Shown here one piece after another: positions 7,127 to 13,134 of a DNA stretch of 16,947 nt. The notes beneath the pieces were generated by a model. It had not been told where the DNA came from and searched no databases. It worked only from the letters and a program-made list of their open reading frames with translations. The stretch covers positions 1-16,947 of the forward strand of contig JAJYOH010000062.1 in the NCBI GenBank assembly GCA_021796315.1, read 5' to 3'. Origin of the DNA: Chloroflexota bacterium (lineage in GTDB: Bacteria; Chloroflexota; Anaerolineae; Anaerolineales; Villigracilaceae). The position numbers were made by a program, and so were the translations under genes. Every line of letters starts with the position of its first letter. Positions within the stretch are counted from its first letter, which is position 1.

Positions 7127-8182
7127 CTACTTTGATTTCTTTTCGATTTGTTCAAGCGCCCATGCTGCGTGTTTCTGAACCATCGGTTCTTTATCTTCCA
7201 AAGCTTTTTTCAAAGCTGGAATAGCTTCCGGGTTTGCAGAGTTTCCCAACGCAACCGCGACGTTTCTCAAATATCCGCGCCGCTTGGTGCGTTTGATGGG
7301 ACTATCCTTGAATTTCTCGTTGAATTTTTCCGGCGTGAGCTCAAGTTCTTGCATCAATTGAGGCTGTGCCACGCCCTCACGCGCTTTGAGTGATGGGTCA
7401 CCTTCGGGCGCGGCGAATCGATTCCACGGACAAACCATCTGGCAGATGTCACAGCCAAATATCCAATTGCCGATTAGCGGACGAAGTTCCTGTGGAATAT
7501 CATCCTTCAATTCGATGGTGAGATAAGAAATGCAGCGGCCTGCGTCAATTGTCCGATCTTCGAGGATGCAGTCTGTTGGGCAGGCTTCGATGCAACGCGT
7601 GCACGTGCCGCATTGGTCAGTTGTAAAAGGCGCATCGGGTTCGAGCTTGATATCAAGAAAAATTTCTGCAAGCAAAAAATAAGAACCAAGTTTGGGATTG
7701 ATGAGGCATGTATTTTTGCCAATCCAACCTAATCCTGCATGTTGGGCTAAATCTCGTTCGAGAATCGGACCCGTATCGGTGTACCAGCGATTTGGAACGG
7801 GGTGTCCAACTTGTCCTTCGATAAATTTGACGAGTGCTTGAAGTTTTTGTGGAATAACAATGTGATAATCTTTACCCCGCGCGTAAGAAGCAATGTATCC
7901 TTGTAGTTGAGCCTTCTCGGAGGCCTCAGCAACTTTGGGGTCTGTGTAAGGAAACGCCATCACGAGGATGGACTTGCATTCGGGCAGGATCAGGCGCGGG
8001 TCCGCGCGGCGGATGCGGGAGCGGTTATCCGCTAAATAGCCCATGGACGCGTGGTGTCCGAGGCGCAGCCAATTTTCAAAAGCGGATAAATGCTCCGGCG
8101 GGTCAGGAGATGCAACGCCGGCCAGGATAAATCCCAGCCGGCGCGCTTCTGTTTTTATAGATTGTTCGAGCGTAGGAATCAC
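7127..8182 (-). CDS. queG: Epoxyqueuosine reductase QueG
   Basis: A 351-residue cobalamin-dependent iron-sulfur enzyme that reduces epoxyqueuosine to queuosine in tRNA, the last step of queuosine synthesis. The N-terminal domain includes YTDTGPILERDLAQHAGLGW (134-153), the cobalamin/substrate region, where Asp136 is the likely proton donor. Two [4Fe-4S] clusters are evident: CGTCTRCIEACP (191-202) and CDICQMVCPWN (244-254), with Cys217 as a further ligand. Residues around 300-346 form a HEAT-like repeat, as in characterised QueG proteins. The start is a GTG (8180-8182) that overlaps the TGA of the preceding lipoprotein gene in a GTGA junction. No later in-frame start would keep the N-terminal domain. 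The rest of the queuosine pathway is not in this window. Confidence 0.96.
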   Translation of the reverse strand: MIPTLEQSIKTEARRLGFILAGVASPDPPEHLSAFENWLRLGHHASMGYLADNRSRIRRADPRLILPECKSILVMAFPYTDPKVAEASEKAQLQGYIASYARGKDYHIVIPQKLQALVKFIEGQVGHPVPNRWYTDTGPILERDLAQHAGLGWIGKNTCLINPKLGSYFLLAEIFLDIKLEPDAPFTTDQCGTCTRCIEACPTDCILEDRTIDAGRCISYLTIELKDDIPQELRPLIGNWIFGCDICQMVCPWNRFAAPEGDPSLKAREGVAQPQLMQELELTPEKFNEKFKDSPIKRTKRRGYLRNVAVALGNSANPEAIPALKKALEDKEPMVQKHAAWALEQIEKKSK

Positions 8183-8805
8183 TTGACGATGATCTTTACG
8201 AAGATCACTTTGGGGAAAGCCGTACCGTTAGCATTTGCCATCTCCCAGGCGCTGACATATTGGCCAGCTTTATCAGGCGCGATGAACTGAACAGAAACTT
8301 CCACTTCCTGATTTGGGGCAACAGCACCTGCCAAAGATTGAGGCTTGCCGGACATTTGATCACTATAGCCGGCATAGACCAGACCGTATCCCGCGCCCCA
8401 TGTGCAGGAACCATTGTTCCTTACGCGCCAAGTCTTGACGAATTGCTGGCCAGCCGTCATTTGAGTGTTGTCAGGTACGTTTACATCTACCGTCGCTGGA
8501 TCAAATGTCAAAGCATCGCAAAGCGTGGGCGTGGCGGTGATTCCGCCCAACAACGTGGGTGTGATGCTTGGTGTGATGGTCAGTGTGTTGGCTGGAATGA
8601 GGGTGAGGGTCGGTGTGTTGTTTTGCCGTGAAAGTGGAGTGGCAGTGGACGCGGATGCAGTGGCCGTGAGATTGGCAACCACGGTTCTGGCCGCAGCTGT
8701 TTGGATCAAAGACACATTCTGAGTGGGTGCTGGCGTTGATGCGGGCGCACAAGCAGGAATCAAGATCGCGCCTATCAGGATCAGAACGACCAGTTTCGTT
8801 TTCAT
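8179..8805 (-). CDS. Lipoprotein with one NBR1-Ig-like domain
   Basis: A 208-residue secreted lipoprotein. The signal peptide ends in a lipobox (IPAC, Cys19). A short Ala/Thr-rich stretch (VSLIQTAAARTVVANLTATA) and a Thr/Pro linker (about 50-94) lead to a single NBR1-Ig-like (FW) domain, residues 95-208. That domain shows KTWRVRNNGSCTW (124-136) and the late AW (186-187). The W126, W136 and W187 positions are the conserved tryptophans of the family, and Cys96 and Cys134 are likely disulfide partners. In eukaryotic NBR1 this fold binds protein partners; the bacterial role is not established. AGAGG at 8810-8814 serves as ribosome binding site. It is the shortest of five related genes, has no C-terminal domain, and its stop overlaps the queG start. 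Confidence 0.88.
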   Translation of the reverse strand: MKTKLVVLILIGAILIPACAPASTPAPTQNVSLIQTAAARTVVANLTATASASTATPLSRQNNTPTLTLIPANTLTITPSITPTLLGGITATPTLCDALTFDPATVDVNVPDNTQMTAGQQFVKTWRVRNNGSCTWGAGYGLVYAGYSDQMSGKPQSLAGAVAPNQEVEVSVQFIAPDKAGQYVSAWEMANANGTAFPKVIFVKIIVK

Positions 8806-8842
8806 GTGGCCTCTCGATCTTATTTCAAACTGTCGCTGGTGC

Positions 8843-9562
8843 CTATTTTACATTGATATCAATGTAAACCAGTGAACCAAAGAGGTTGCCTTTGTCATCC
8901 TTCATCCTCCAAAAGCCTTTATATTCTCCAGAAGAACTTGGAGCTTGCAAGTTGAGGATAAAGGTGTTGCTTTGGCCGGGTTGTGTGATTTTGTCGCCGC
9001 TTCTGATAATTATGTTATTCCCATCCATTTGATCGCCGCTGACGAAGACGAAGGAATAACCCTGATCCCAAGCGCAGGTGCCTGTGTTCGCCATTTGAAA
9101 ACCGACAGAGAATTTTTTATTGGCAGCAAGAGTATCTCCATCTACTGTCAGGTTCGAAGCCTCGGCGACATAAGCTGCGTCGCTGCAACCCACCGCCGTG
9201 GAACTGGTCGAGCCGGTGCTGCCTCCCGTGCTGAGCGTTGGTAGCGGAGTCCCTGCACCAGCAGGGGTGTTGAAAACAAACGGTGTCCCACTGAGGGGTG
9301 TGGTACCTGCTGGCGCGAGCGAGAAAGTTGGCAGGAGCGTAGCAGTGGCAAACGGCGTGGGACTACTTTCAGATGTGGGGGGAACCGCCTGCGCGGTCTG
9401 AGTCATTTGATCGCCAAATTGGGCCAGCATCGTTCCGGCCGCGGACGTATAGATTGCGTTGACATCCTGCGTAGGTTCCGGCGCTTTCCCAATGTTACAG
9501 GATGAGAGACTGACGGTTATGAAAACCGCTATCATCACCCAGGTTAGTTTCTTGAATTGCAT
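8843..9562 (-). CDS. Lipoprotein with a divergent NBR1-Ig-like domain
   Basis: A 239-residue lipoprotein. The frame is open upstream to 9634, but the start at 9562 is chosen because GGAGG lies six bases before it and the protein then begins with a proper signal peptide (MQFKKLTWVMIAVF) ending in LSSC (Cys22). After the lipobox come a short helix-like stretch (VNAIYTSAAGTMLAQFGDQM) and a linker rich in Thr, Pro, Ser and Gly (about 60-124). The NBR1-Ig-like domain then runs to the end (125-239). Cys126 and Cys163 match the paired cysteines of the neighbours, with W165 and W218 conserved. The usual KTW is replaced by VGF (153-155), so one family tryptophan is lost. It lies 37 bases upstream of the next lipoprotein gene and is probably co-transcribed with it, queG and rdgB. 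Confidence 0.87.
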   Translation of the reverse strand: MQFKKLTWVMIAVFITVSLSSCNIGKAPEPTQDVNAIYTSAAGTMLAQFGDQMTQTAQAVPPTSESSPTPFATATLLPTFSLAPAGTTPLSGTPFVFNTPAGAGTPLPTLSTGGSTGSTSSTAVGCSDAAYVAEASNLTVDGDTLAANKKFSVGFQMANTGTCAWDQGYSFVFVSGDQMDGNNIIIRSGDKITQPGQSNTFILNLQAPSSSGEYKGFWRMKDDKGNLFGSLVYIDINVK

Positions 9563-9568
9563 GACAAA

Positions 9569-9573
9569 CCTCC
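9569..9573 (-). promoter_or_regulatory. Strong ribosome binding site fixing the start at 9562
   Basis: The minus strand reads GGAGG here, six bases before the ATG at 9560-9562. This favours the shorter protein, whose first residues are the signal peptide, over the 24-codon longer reading frame. Confidence 0.75.
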
Positions 9574-9632
9574 GTTGCTTGTGTAGCTTGCGTTGAAAAT
9601 TGTGTTGAGAATCATGTAATTTTCTCCACATC

Positions 9633-9638
9633 ATTATA
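9633..9638 (-). promoter_or_regulatory. Possible -10 hexamer upstream of the 8843-9562 lipoprotein gene
   Basis: The minus strand reads TATAAT 71 bases before the ATG, in the 98-base gap after the previous lipoprotein gene. The region 17 bases further upstream has no good -35 match, so this is a weak call. Confidence 0.28.
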
Positions 9639-9655
9639 ACGTATCATAACGTATC
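9636..9655. repeat. Two tandem copies of a 10-base unit
   Basis: The unit ATAACGTATC occurs twice with no gap (9636-9645 and 9646-9655), immediately after the stop of the 9661-10875 gene and overlapping the candidate -10 box. It could be a chance duplication or a pair of operator half-sites one helical turn apart. Confidence 0.6.
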
Positions 9656-9660
9656 TTGTT

Positions 9661-10875
9661 TTAAGGTGTTGGTGTGTCCGTTGGAGTAGATGTGGATGTG
9701 GGAGTCGGCGTGAACGTCGCTGTGGGGGTCAATGTTGGTGTGGATGTGGGCGGCGGCGTTCCGGGACGAACGATCTTTGGTCCCACCCATAACGCATAAT
9801 CCTGGTTGGGGGAACCGTTGGCGGTCACGACCAACATGAACTTTACGTTTTTCCCGGCCAGCGAGCTTAGGTCCACATTGACGGGAGTAAACAGCCCGTC
9901 ATAAATTTCGTGCCACTGGCCCAATGTGTGGATCGCTCCGCTCCCGGTCTGGTAATCGAGGCGGAAGAAAACATCGCAGGGATACGCTTGATATTGGCAG
10001 TTTACCCGGGCCTGGAAATGATCGCCGCTCTGAACATTGAAAGCCGGGTAGGTTCCGCGAATCAGCCCATTCCACGTATTCTTTGGAACCGCGAGCAGTC
10101 CGGCTTCATCTTCCGTCTTTCCGCTTTCCATGACGGGATGGATAAGATTGATGACATAACCGTTACTGTCACCCTGCGAACTGGGGCATGGCAAATTTAT
10201 GTTGTTATTATCCCAGGTCGCATCGCAATAATTTGCGGTGAAGTCATACGCGGTGTAGACCGGGCCGCTCACATTGACGTCAACCCAAAACGCGCCGGAG
10301 GCGTCTGCACCGATGCCAAAGAGCACTCCAGATGCGTCCCGCAATTTCCAGTAGCCGATGTAATGGCCGTTGTTGTTCGGCGTTGTCATGTTTACGGAGA
10401 TGTCAACTGTATCACCGGGATTGACATTGCCGGGCAGACTGACAGCGGTCGGCGCTCCCATGCCATTCCCGCTGATAAAGACCAGCGCATAAGATGGCGT
10501 CCACGAACAAATGCCAACATTCTTGATGCGCCAGGTCTTTGTGAAGTTGACATCGCGTCCGAACAAGGTTCCATCTGGAACGGTCACATCCTTGACGAAG
10601 AGCGCCGCGTCGCACAAGACGAGCGGTGCGGATGTGCTGGTAGGGAAGAACGTGGCTGTCGGATACGCGGGAAAAGGACTGGTCGGAGACGGAAGCGGTG
10701 TTTCGCTTCCCGCGGATGTGGACACAGCCTGCACCGTCTGCGCGGCCTCGGTATAAAGCGCGTTGAGCGTTGAGATCGCGGCTGGCGTGGAATTTGCAGT
10801 GGATGGCAAGTTGCAGGCAAGGCTGGCGATAAGCAAAATAACAGGAACGATCAACATTCGGATTCGGCGTTTCAT
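9661..10875 (-). CDS. Lipoprotein: NBR1-Ig-like domain plus uncharacterised C-terminal domain and Thr/Pro tail
   Basis: At 404 residues this is the largest of the five related lipoproteins. The signal peptide ends in SLAC (Cys21). LNALYTEAAQTVQA (37-50) and a short Ser/Thr/Pro linker follow. The NBR1-Ig-like domain (about 86-204) has FTKTWRIKNVGICSWTPSYA (111-130), W176 and the Cys88/Cys123 pair. Residues 207-370 are a second domain that I cannot name. It carries four cysteines (217, 230, 293, 300) and many aromatic residues, and looks beta-rich and possibly ligand-binding, for example a carbohydrate-binding-like sandwich. The protein ends in an almost pure Thr/Pro/Ser tail (371-404) with no domain after it, which is unusual for a linker sequence. 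An AGGAGG at 10880-10885 precedes the ATG by four bases. Confidence 0.88.
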   Translation of the reverse strand: MKRRIRMLIVPVILLIASLACNLPSTANSTPAAISTLNALYTEAAQTVQAVSTSAGSETPLPSPTSPFPAYPTATFFPTSTSAPLVLCDAALFVKDVTVPDGTLFGRDVNFTKTWRIKNVGICSWTPSYALVFISGNGMGAPTAVSLPGNVNPGDTVDISVNMTTPNNNGHYIGYWKLRDASGVLFGIGADASGAFWVDVNVSGPVYTAYDFTANYCDATWDNNNINLPCPSSQGDSNGYVINLIHPVMESGKTEDEAGLLAVPKNTWNGLIRGTYPAFNVQSGDHFQARVNCQYQAYPCDVFFRLDYQTGSGAIHTLGQWHEIYDGLFTPVNVDLSSLAGKNVKFMLVVTANGSPNQDYALWVGPKIVRPGTPPPTSTPTLTPTATFTPTPTSTSTPTDTPTP

Positions 10876-10939
10876 TCATCCTCCTGAAAACTTTTCTTTC
10901 CAATTTTACTAGACGCTGTACACGCAGGAAAAGTTCCCG

Positions 10940-10969
10940 AAAAAAAGAGCCTGTGAAAATGCCACAGGC
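10940..10969 (-). terminator. Intrinsic terminator after the 10981-11931 lipoprotein gene
   Basis: On the minus strand a 7-bp perfect stem (GCCTGTG/CACAGGC, 10949-10955 with 10963-10969) with a seven-base loop is followed within two bases by seven T residues (10946-10940). It begins 12 bases past the stop codon. Confidence 0.88.
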
Positions 10970-10980
10970 CCTTTCCTAAT

Positions 10981-11931
10981 TTATTGACAGTTGCGAGAGA
11001 ACGTCGCCGGGGGATCATACTCCTGATAGAGCGGAGCGGTAACTACGACCTTATCCCAACGCGGATTGTTGTTGGCGGTAATCTTCAAAGACCATACTTC
11101 GGAAATTGTTTTGGTCGTTGCCTGTGGAAAATTAAGGGTGGTGTCGCTGGTTCTATAGCCATCGCTATGCTGCCAGTGGTACGTGATGGTCAACGGCCCA
11201 TTCGATGAGATGTTAGCTGTAATTGTAAAGAACATATTTGCCGAGGTGCACGTGCCGGTATGAGAGACATCGTAAGCGACGGATGTGATCCCATAAGCAG
11301 TTGCCGTGCCCTTTCCCGGCGTCCCGCTGCCAACAACAACCTGCACCCAGAACGGATTTCCGCTGTTATCGCCAAATATCATTCCCCACGGCGATTTGAT
11401 TTTCCAATAACCTGTATATTGCCCATCTGTGGTTGGGGCAACAAGGACGATGGATATATCCATCGTGCTACCGGGAGCGACTTGAGGAAGGCTATATGTG
11501 CCTGCGGCTCCCATCATATCGCCGCTGAAGTAGATGAGCTGCCAGGTTGAATCCCACGGACATGTGCCGGTATTCTCGATGGTCCATGTTTTGGTAAATG
11601 TTGCTCCAGGCTGTTCGATGGTTCCATCGGGGATTGTCTCGCTCACGAACGCGGCGCTGGCAGTGCAAAAATTTCCGCCTGCTACGCCGGTTGGCGGCGC
11701 GGTCGGAGGCGCAAGCGTAGCATCTGCTAAAGTTGGAGTCAGGAGCGACGGCGCATCGGTGACAGCCAGCGATGTGGATGTGAATTGGGCTTGCTGTGTG
11801 TTTTGCGCTTGCACCGTCAATGCGACGGCCGTGCCAATTGTGGATGTGTTCGCAGATGCTCCACAGGCGCTCAAGGCAATCGCTAAAATTATCAGTAACG
11901 AAGTAAGAACATATTTTGTTTTGAAATCCAT
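10981..11931 (-). CDS. Lipoprotein: NBR1-Ig-like domain plus YHW-SDG C-terminal domain
   Basis: A 316-residue lipoprotein. The start at 11931 is chosen over the longer frame at 11949 because AAGGA lies six bases before it. The signal peptide ends in LSAC (Cys23). GTAVALTVQAQNTQQAQ (33-49) and a linker to about residue 87 follow. The NBR1-Ig-like domain (88-200) has FTKTWTIENTGTCPW (112-126), W176 and the Cys89/Cys124 pair. The C-terminal domain (about 211-316) contains FFTITANISSNGP, ITYHWQHSDGYRTSD and a terminal FSRNC, with Cys228 and Cys315 near its two ends. The same domain occurs in the gene to the right. It is probably another small Ig-like or fibronectin-like beta-sandwich; no function is known to me. 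The gene has its own terminator, so it is probably a separate transcript. Confidence 0.88.
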   Translation of the reverse strand: MDFKTKYVLTSLLIILAIALSACGASANTSTIGTAVALTVQAQNTQQAQFTSTSLAVTDAPSLLTPTLADATLAPPTAPPTGVAGGNFCTASAAFVSETIPDGTIEQPGATFTKTWTIENTGTCPWDSTWQLIYFSGDMMGAAGTYSLPQVAPGSTMDISIVLVAPTTDGQYTGYWKIKSPWGMIFGDNSGNPFWVQVVVGSGTPGKGTATAYGITSVAYDVSHTGTCTSANMFFTITANISSNGPLTITYHWQHSDGYRTSDTTLNFPQATTKTISEVWSLKITANNNPRWDKVVVTAPLYQEYDPPATFSRNCQ

Positions 11932-11937
11932 TTGGGT

Positions 11938-11942
11938 TCCTT
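11938..11942 (-). promoter_or_regulatory. Ribosome binding site fixing the start at 11931
   Basis: The minus strand reads AAGGA six bases before the ATG at 11929-11931. The alternative ATG six codons upstream has no Shine-Dalgarno sequence. Confidence 0.65.
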
Positions 11943-12043
11943 TCAACATCAGCCGTTCTAATGCGATGTGCTGCGTAAATCGTTAAACCTGACGAAATAT
12001 TTTGGGGCGATTCTACGCATCAACTTGTACGCGGCTGGTAAAT

Positions 12044-12049
12044 ATTATA
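12044..12049 (-). promoter_or_regulatory. Possible -10 hexamer upstream of the 10981-11931 lipoprotein gene
   Basis: The minus strand reads TATAAT about 112 bases before the ATG, between the neighbouring terminator and this gene. The expected -35 position falls inside the terminator hairpin and does not match the consensus, so the call is weak. Confidence 0.25.
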
Positions 12050-12059
12050 CCTGTTTTAA

Positions 12060-12092
12060 AAAGTGAACGCCCGGCTTCATGCCGGGCGTTCA
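12060..12092 (-). terminator. Intrinsic terminator after the 12107-12985 lipoprotein gene
   Basis: A 12-bp perfect stem (12064-12075 with 12081-12092, GC-rich, loop 12076-12080) lies 14 bases past the stop. On the minus strand it is followed by CTTTTT and further A/T. It is the strongest hairpin in the window. The plus-strand side is followed by a weaker T run, so action in both directions is possible but not needed by any plus-strand gene here. Confidence 0.9.
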
Positions 12093-12106
12093 TTGTTTTC
12101 GCCATA

Positions 12107-12985
12107 TTACGGACAGGTGAAATTGGCTCGTCCGAATTGCTGATGGTTGGGGCTGTCAATATAAATATCCATCCAGAAACTGCCGTGTGCGCTGACGTAC
12201 CAATCTGTGCTTACAGATTGTGTCCCCGCGCTGCCATATACCAGCGCTGGATGGGTTGCGGTGTCTGTGGCTCCATCACTGCGTACCCAATGATATGTCA
12301 CAGAACCGGCTCCGGTTGTAGTGATGGCTGCGGTGATCGTGAAATGACCACAACTGCCCGAAGCTGACATATTTACATGATTGACTGCAAAAGCACCGCC
12401 ACCTCCGCCGCCGACTTTGATCTGAACATAAAAATGTGCGAAGATCACACCGCTTGCGTTGCGGATACCCCAGTTGCCGGTGTATGTGCCATTGCTGGAT
12501 GGAGCGGTGAGTGTGACAGAAATATCCACTGTCTGGCCGGGATTGACATTGCCCGACAGGGCCTGCACCGCGGGTCCGCTCATGGCATCACCATTTATGA
12601 ATACGAGTGCATACGATGGCGTCCAGGAGCAGACGCCGCTATTTTTCAACCGCCATGTTTTGGTGAAGTTATCACCGGCAGTTATTACCGAGCCATCAGG
12701 GTAAGTCACATCCGTAACAAATTGCCCGTTATCGCAATTGGATGTCGCAGTGGCTGGCGGAGGAAGTGTTGGCAAGGGCATAGTTGGAAGCGGCACGGAT
12801 GTAAATGTGGCTGTCGGCGCAATTGCTGTTTCTGTTGCCTGAGGCAATTGTGCCTGTACAGTTAATGCCGCGGCGGTCATCACCGCACCCGGATCCGGTT
12901 GATTTGGTTGACTGGATGGCAGGTTGCACGCCATGATCGCGGCAATGATGGCAAGTCCTGCTAGGATGTAGGAATATTTTCGCAT
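12107..12985 (-). CDS. Lipoprotein: NBR1-Ig-like domain plus YHW-SDG C-terminal domain
   Basis: A 292-residue lipoprotein with lipobox IMAC (Cys20). GAVMTAAALTVQAQLPQA (33-50) and a Pro/Thr linker to about residue 82 follow. The NBR1-Ig-like domain (83-192) has FTKTWRLKNSGVCSW (107-121), W172 and the Cys84/Cys119 pair. A six-glycine hinge (192-197) leads to a C-terminal domain (199-292) with CGHFTITAAITTTG and VTYHWVRSDGATD, and a terminal FTCP; Cys212 and Cys291 are a likely disulfide. That C-terminal domain matches the gene on the left (10981-11931). The Ig-like domain, however, is closest to the 9661-10875 protein (shared CSWTPSYALVFI and a nearly identical GNVNPG-TVDISV). GGAG at 12993-12996, seven bases before the ATG, is the ribosome binding site, and the gene ends in its own terminator. 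Confidence 0.89.
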   Translation of the reverse strand: MRKYSYILAGLAIIAAIMACNLPSSQPNQPDPGAVMTAAALTVQAQLPQATETAIAPTATFTSVPLPTMPLPTLPPPATATSNCDNGQFVTDVTYPDGSVITAGDNFTKTWRLKNSGVCSWTPSYALVFINGDAMSGPAVQALSGNVNPGQTVDISVTLTAPSSNGTYTGNWGIRNASGVIFAHFYVQIKVGGGGGGAFAVNHVNMSASGSCGHFTITAAITTTGAGSVTYHWVRSDGATDTATHPALVYGSAGTQSVSTDWYVSAHGSFWMDIYIDSPNHQQFGRANFTCP

Positions 12986-13075
12986 GATGGTTCTCCTCTC
13001 GGATTTCGATTCTAATTCAATCTGCGAAAAGGCATACTCCCCGTTAATTCCTATCTTGGAGAAACTGTCAGCACG

Positions 13076-13109
13076 GAAAAATAAAGAGCCGGGCGCGCCA
13101 GCTCTTTAT
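13076..13109 (-). terminator. Intrinsic terminator of the ABC importer operon
   Basis: On the minus strand a stem of about 12 bp (13081-13092 with 13098-13109, including one G-T pair) is followed directly by a T run (TTTTT then CC). The loop and upper stem contain the self-complementary octamer GGCGCGCC. It starts 25 bases past the stop of the ATPase gene. Confidence 0.85.
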
Positions 13110-13134
13110 CCGGAAAGATGCGAAAGAGATTCCG

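Noticed and set aside
9664..9760. Short repeated GTNGGTGTG-like units resembling a minisatellite or CRISPR
   Set aside because: The repetition is explained by codons for the Thr/Pro tail of the lipoprotein; unit length is irregular and there are no spacers.
9910..10773. Plus-strand open frame of 287 codons opposite the largest lipoprotein gene
   Set aside because: It lies wholly antisense to a well-supported lipoprotein gene, shows no signal peptide or recognisable motif, and has low-complexity Arg/Gly/Cys-rich composition typical of shadow frames.
12377..12865. Plus-strand open frame of 162 codons opposite the 12107-12985 gene
   Set aside because: Antisense to a gene with clear domains and terminator; Cys-rich composition without pattern and no ribosome binding site.
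13092..13099. Palindromic octamer GGCGCGCC as a regulatory site
   Set aside because: It forms the upper stem and loop of the terminator hairpin after the ABC operon, which explains the symmetry.
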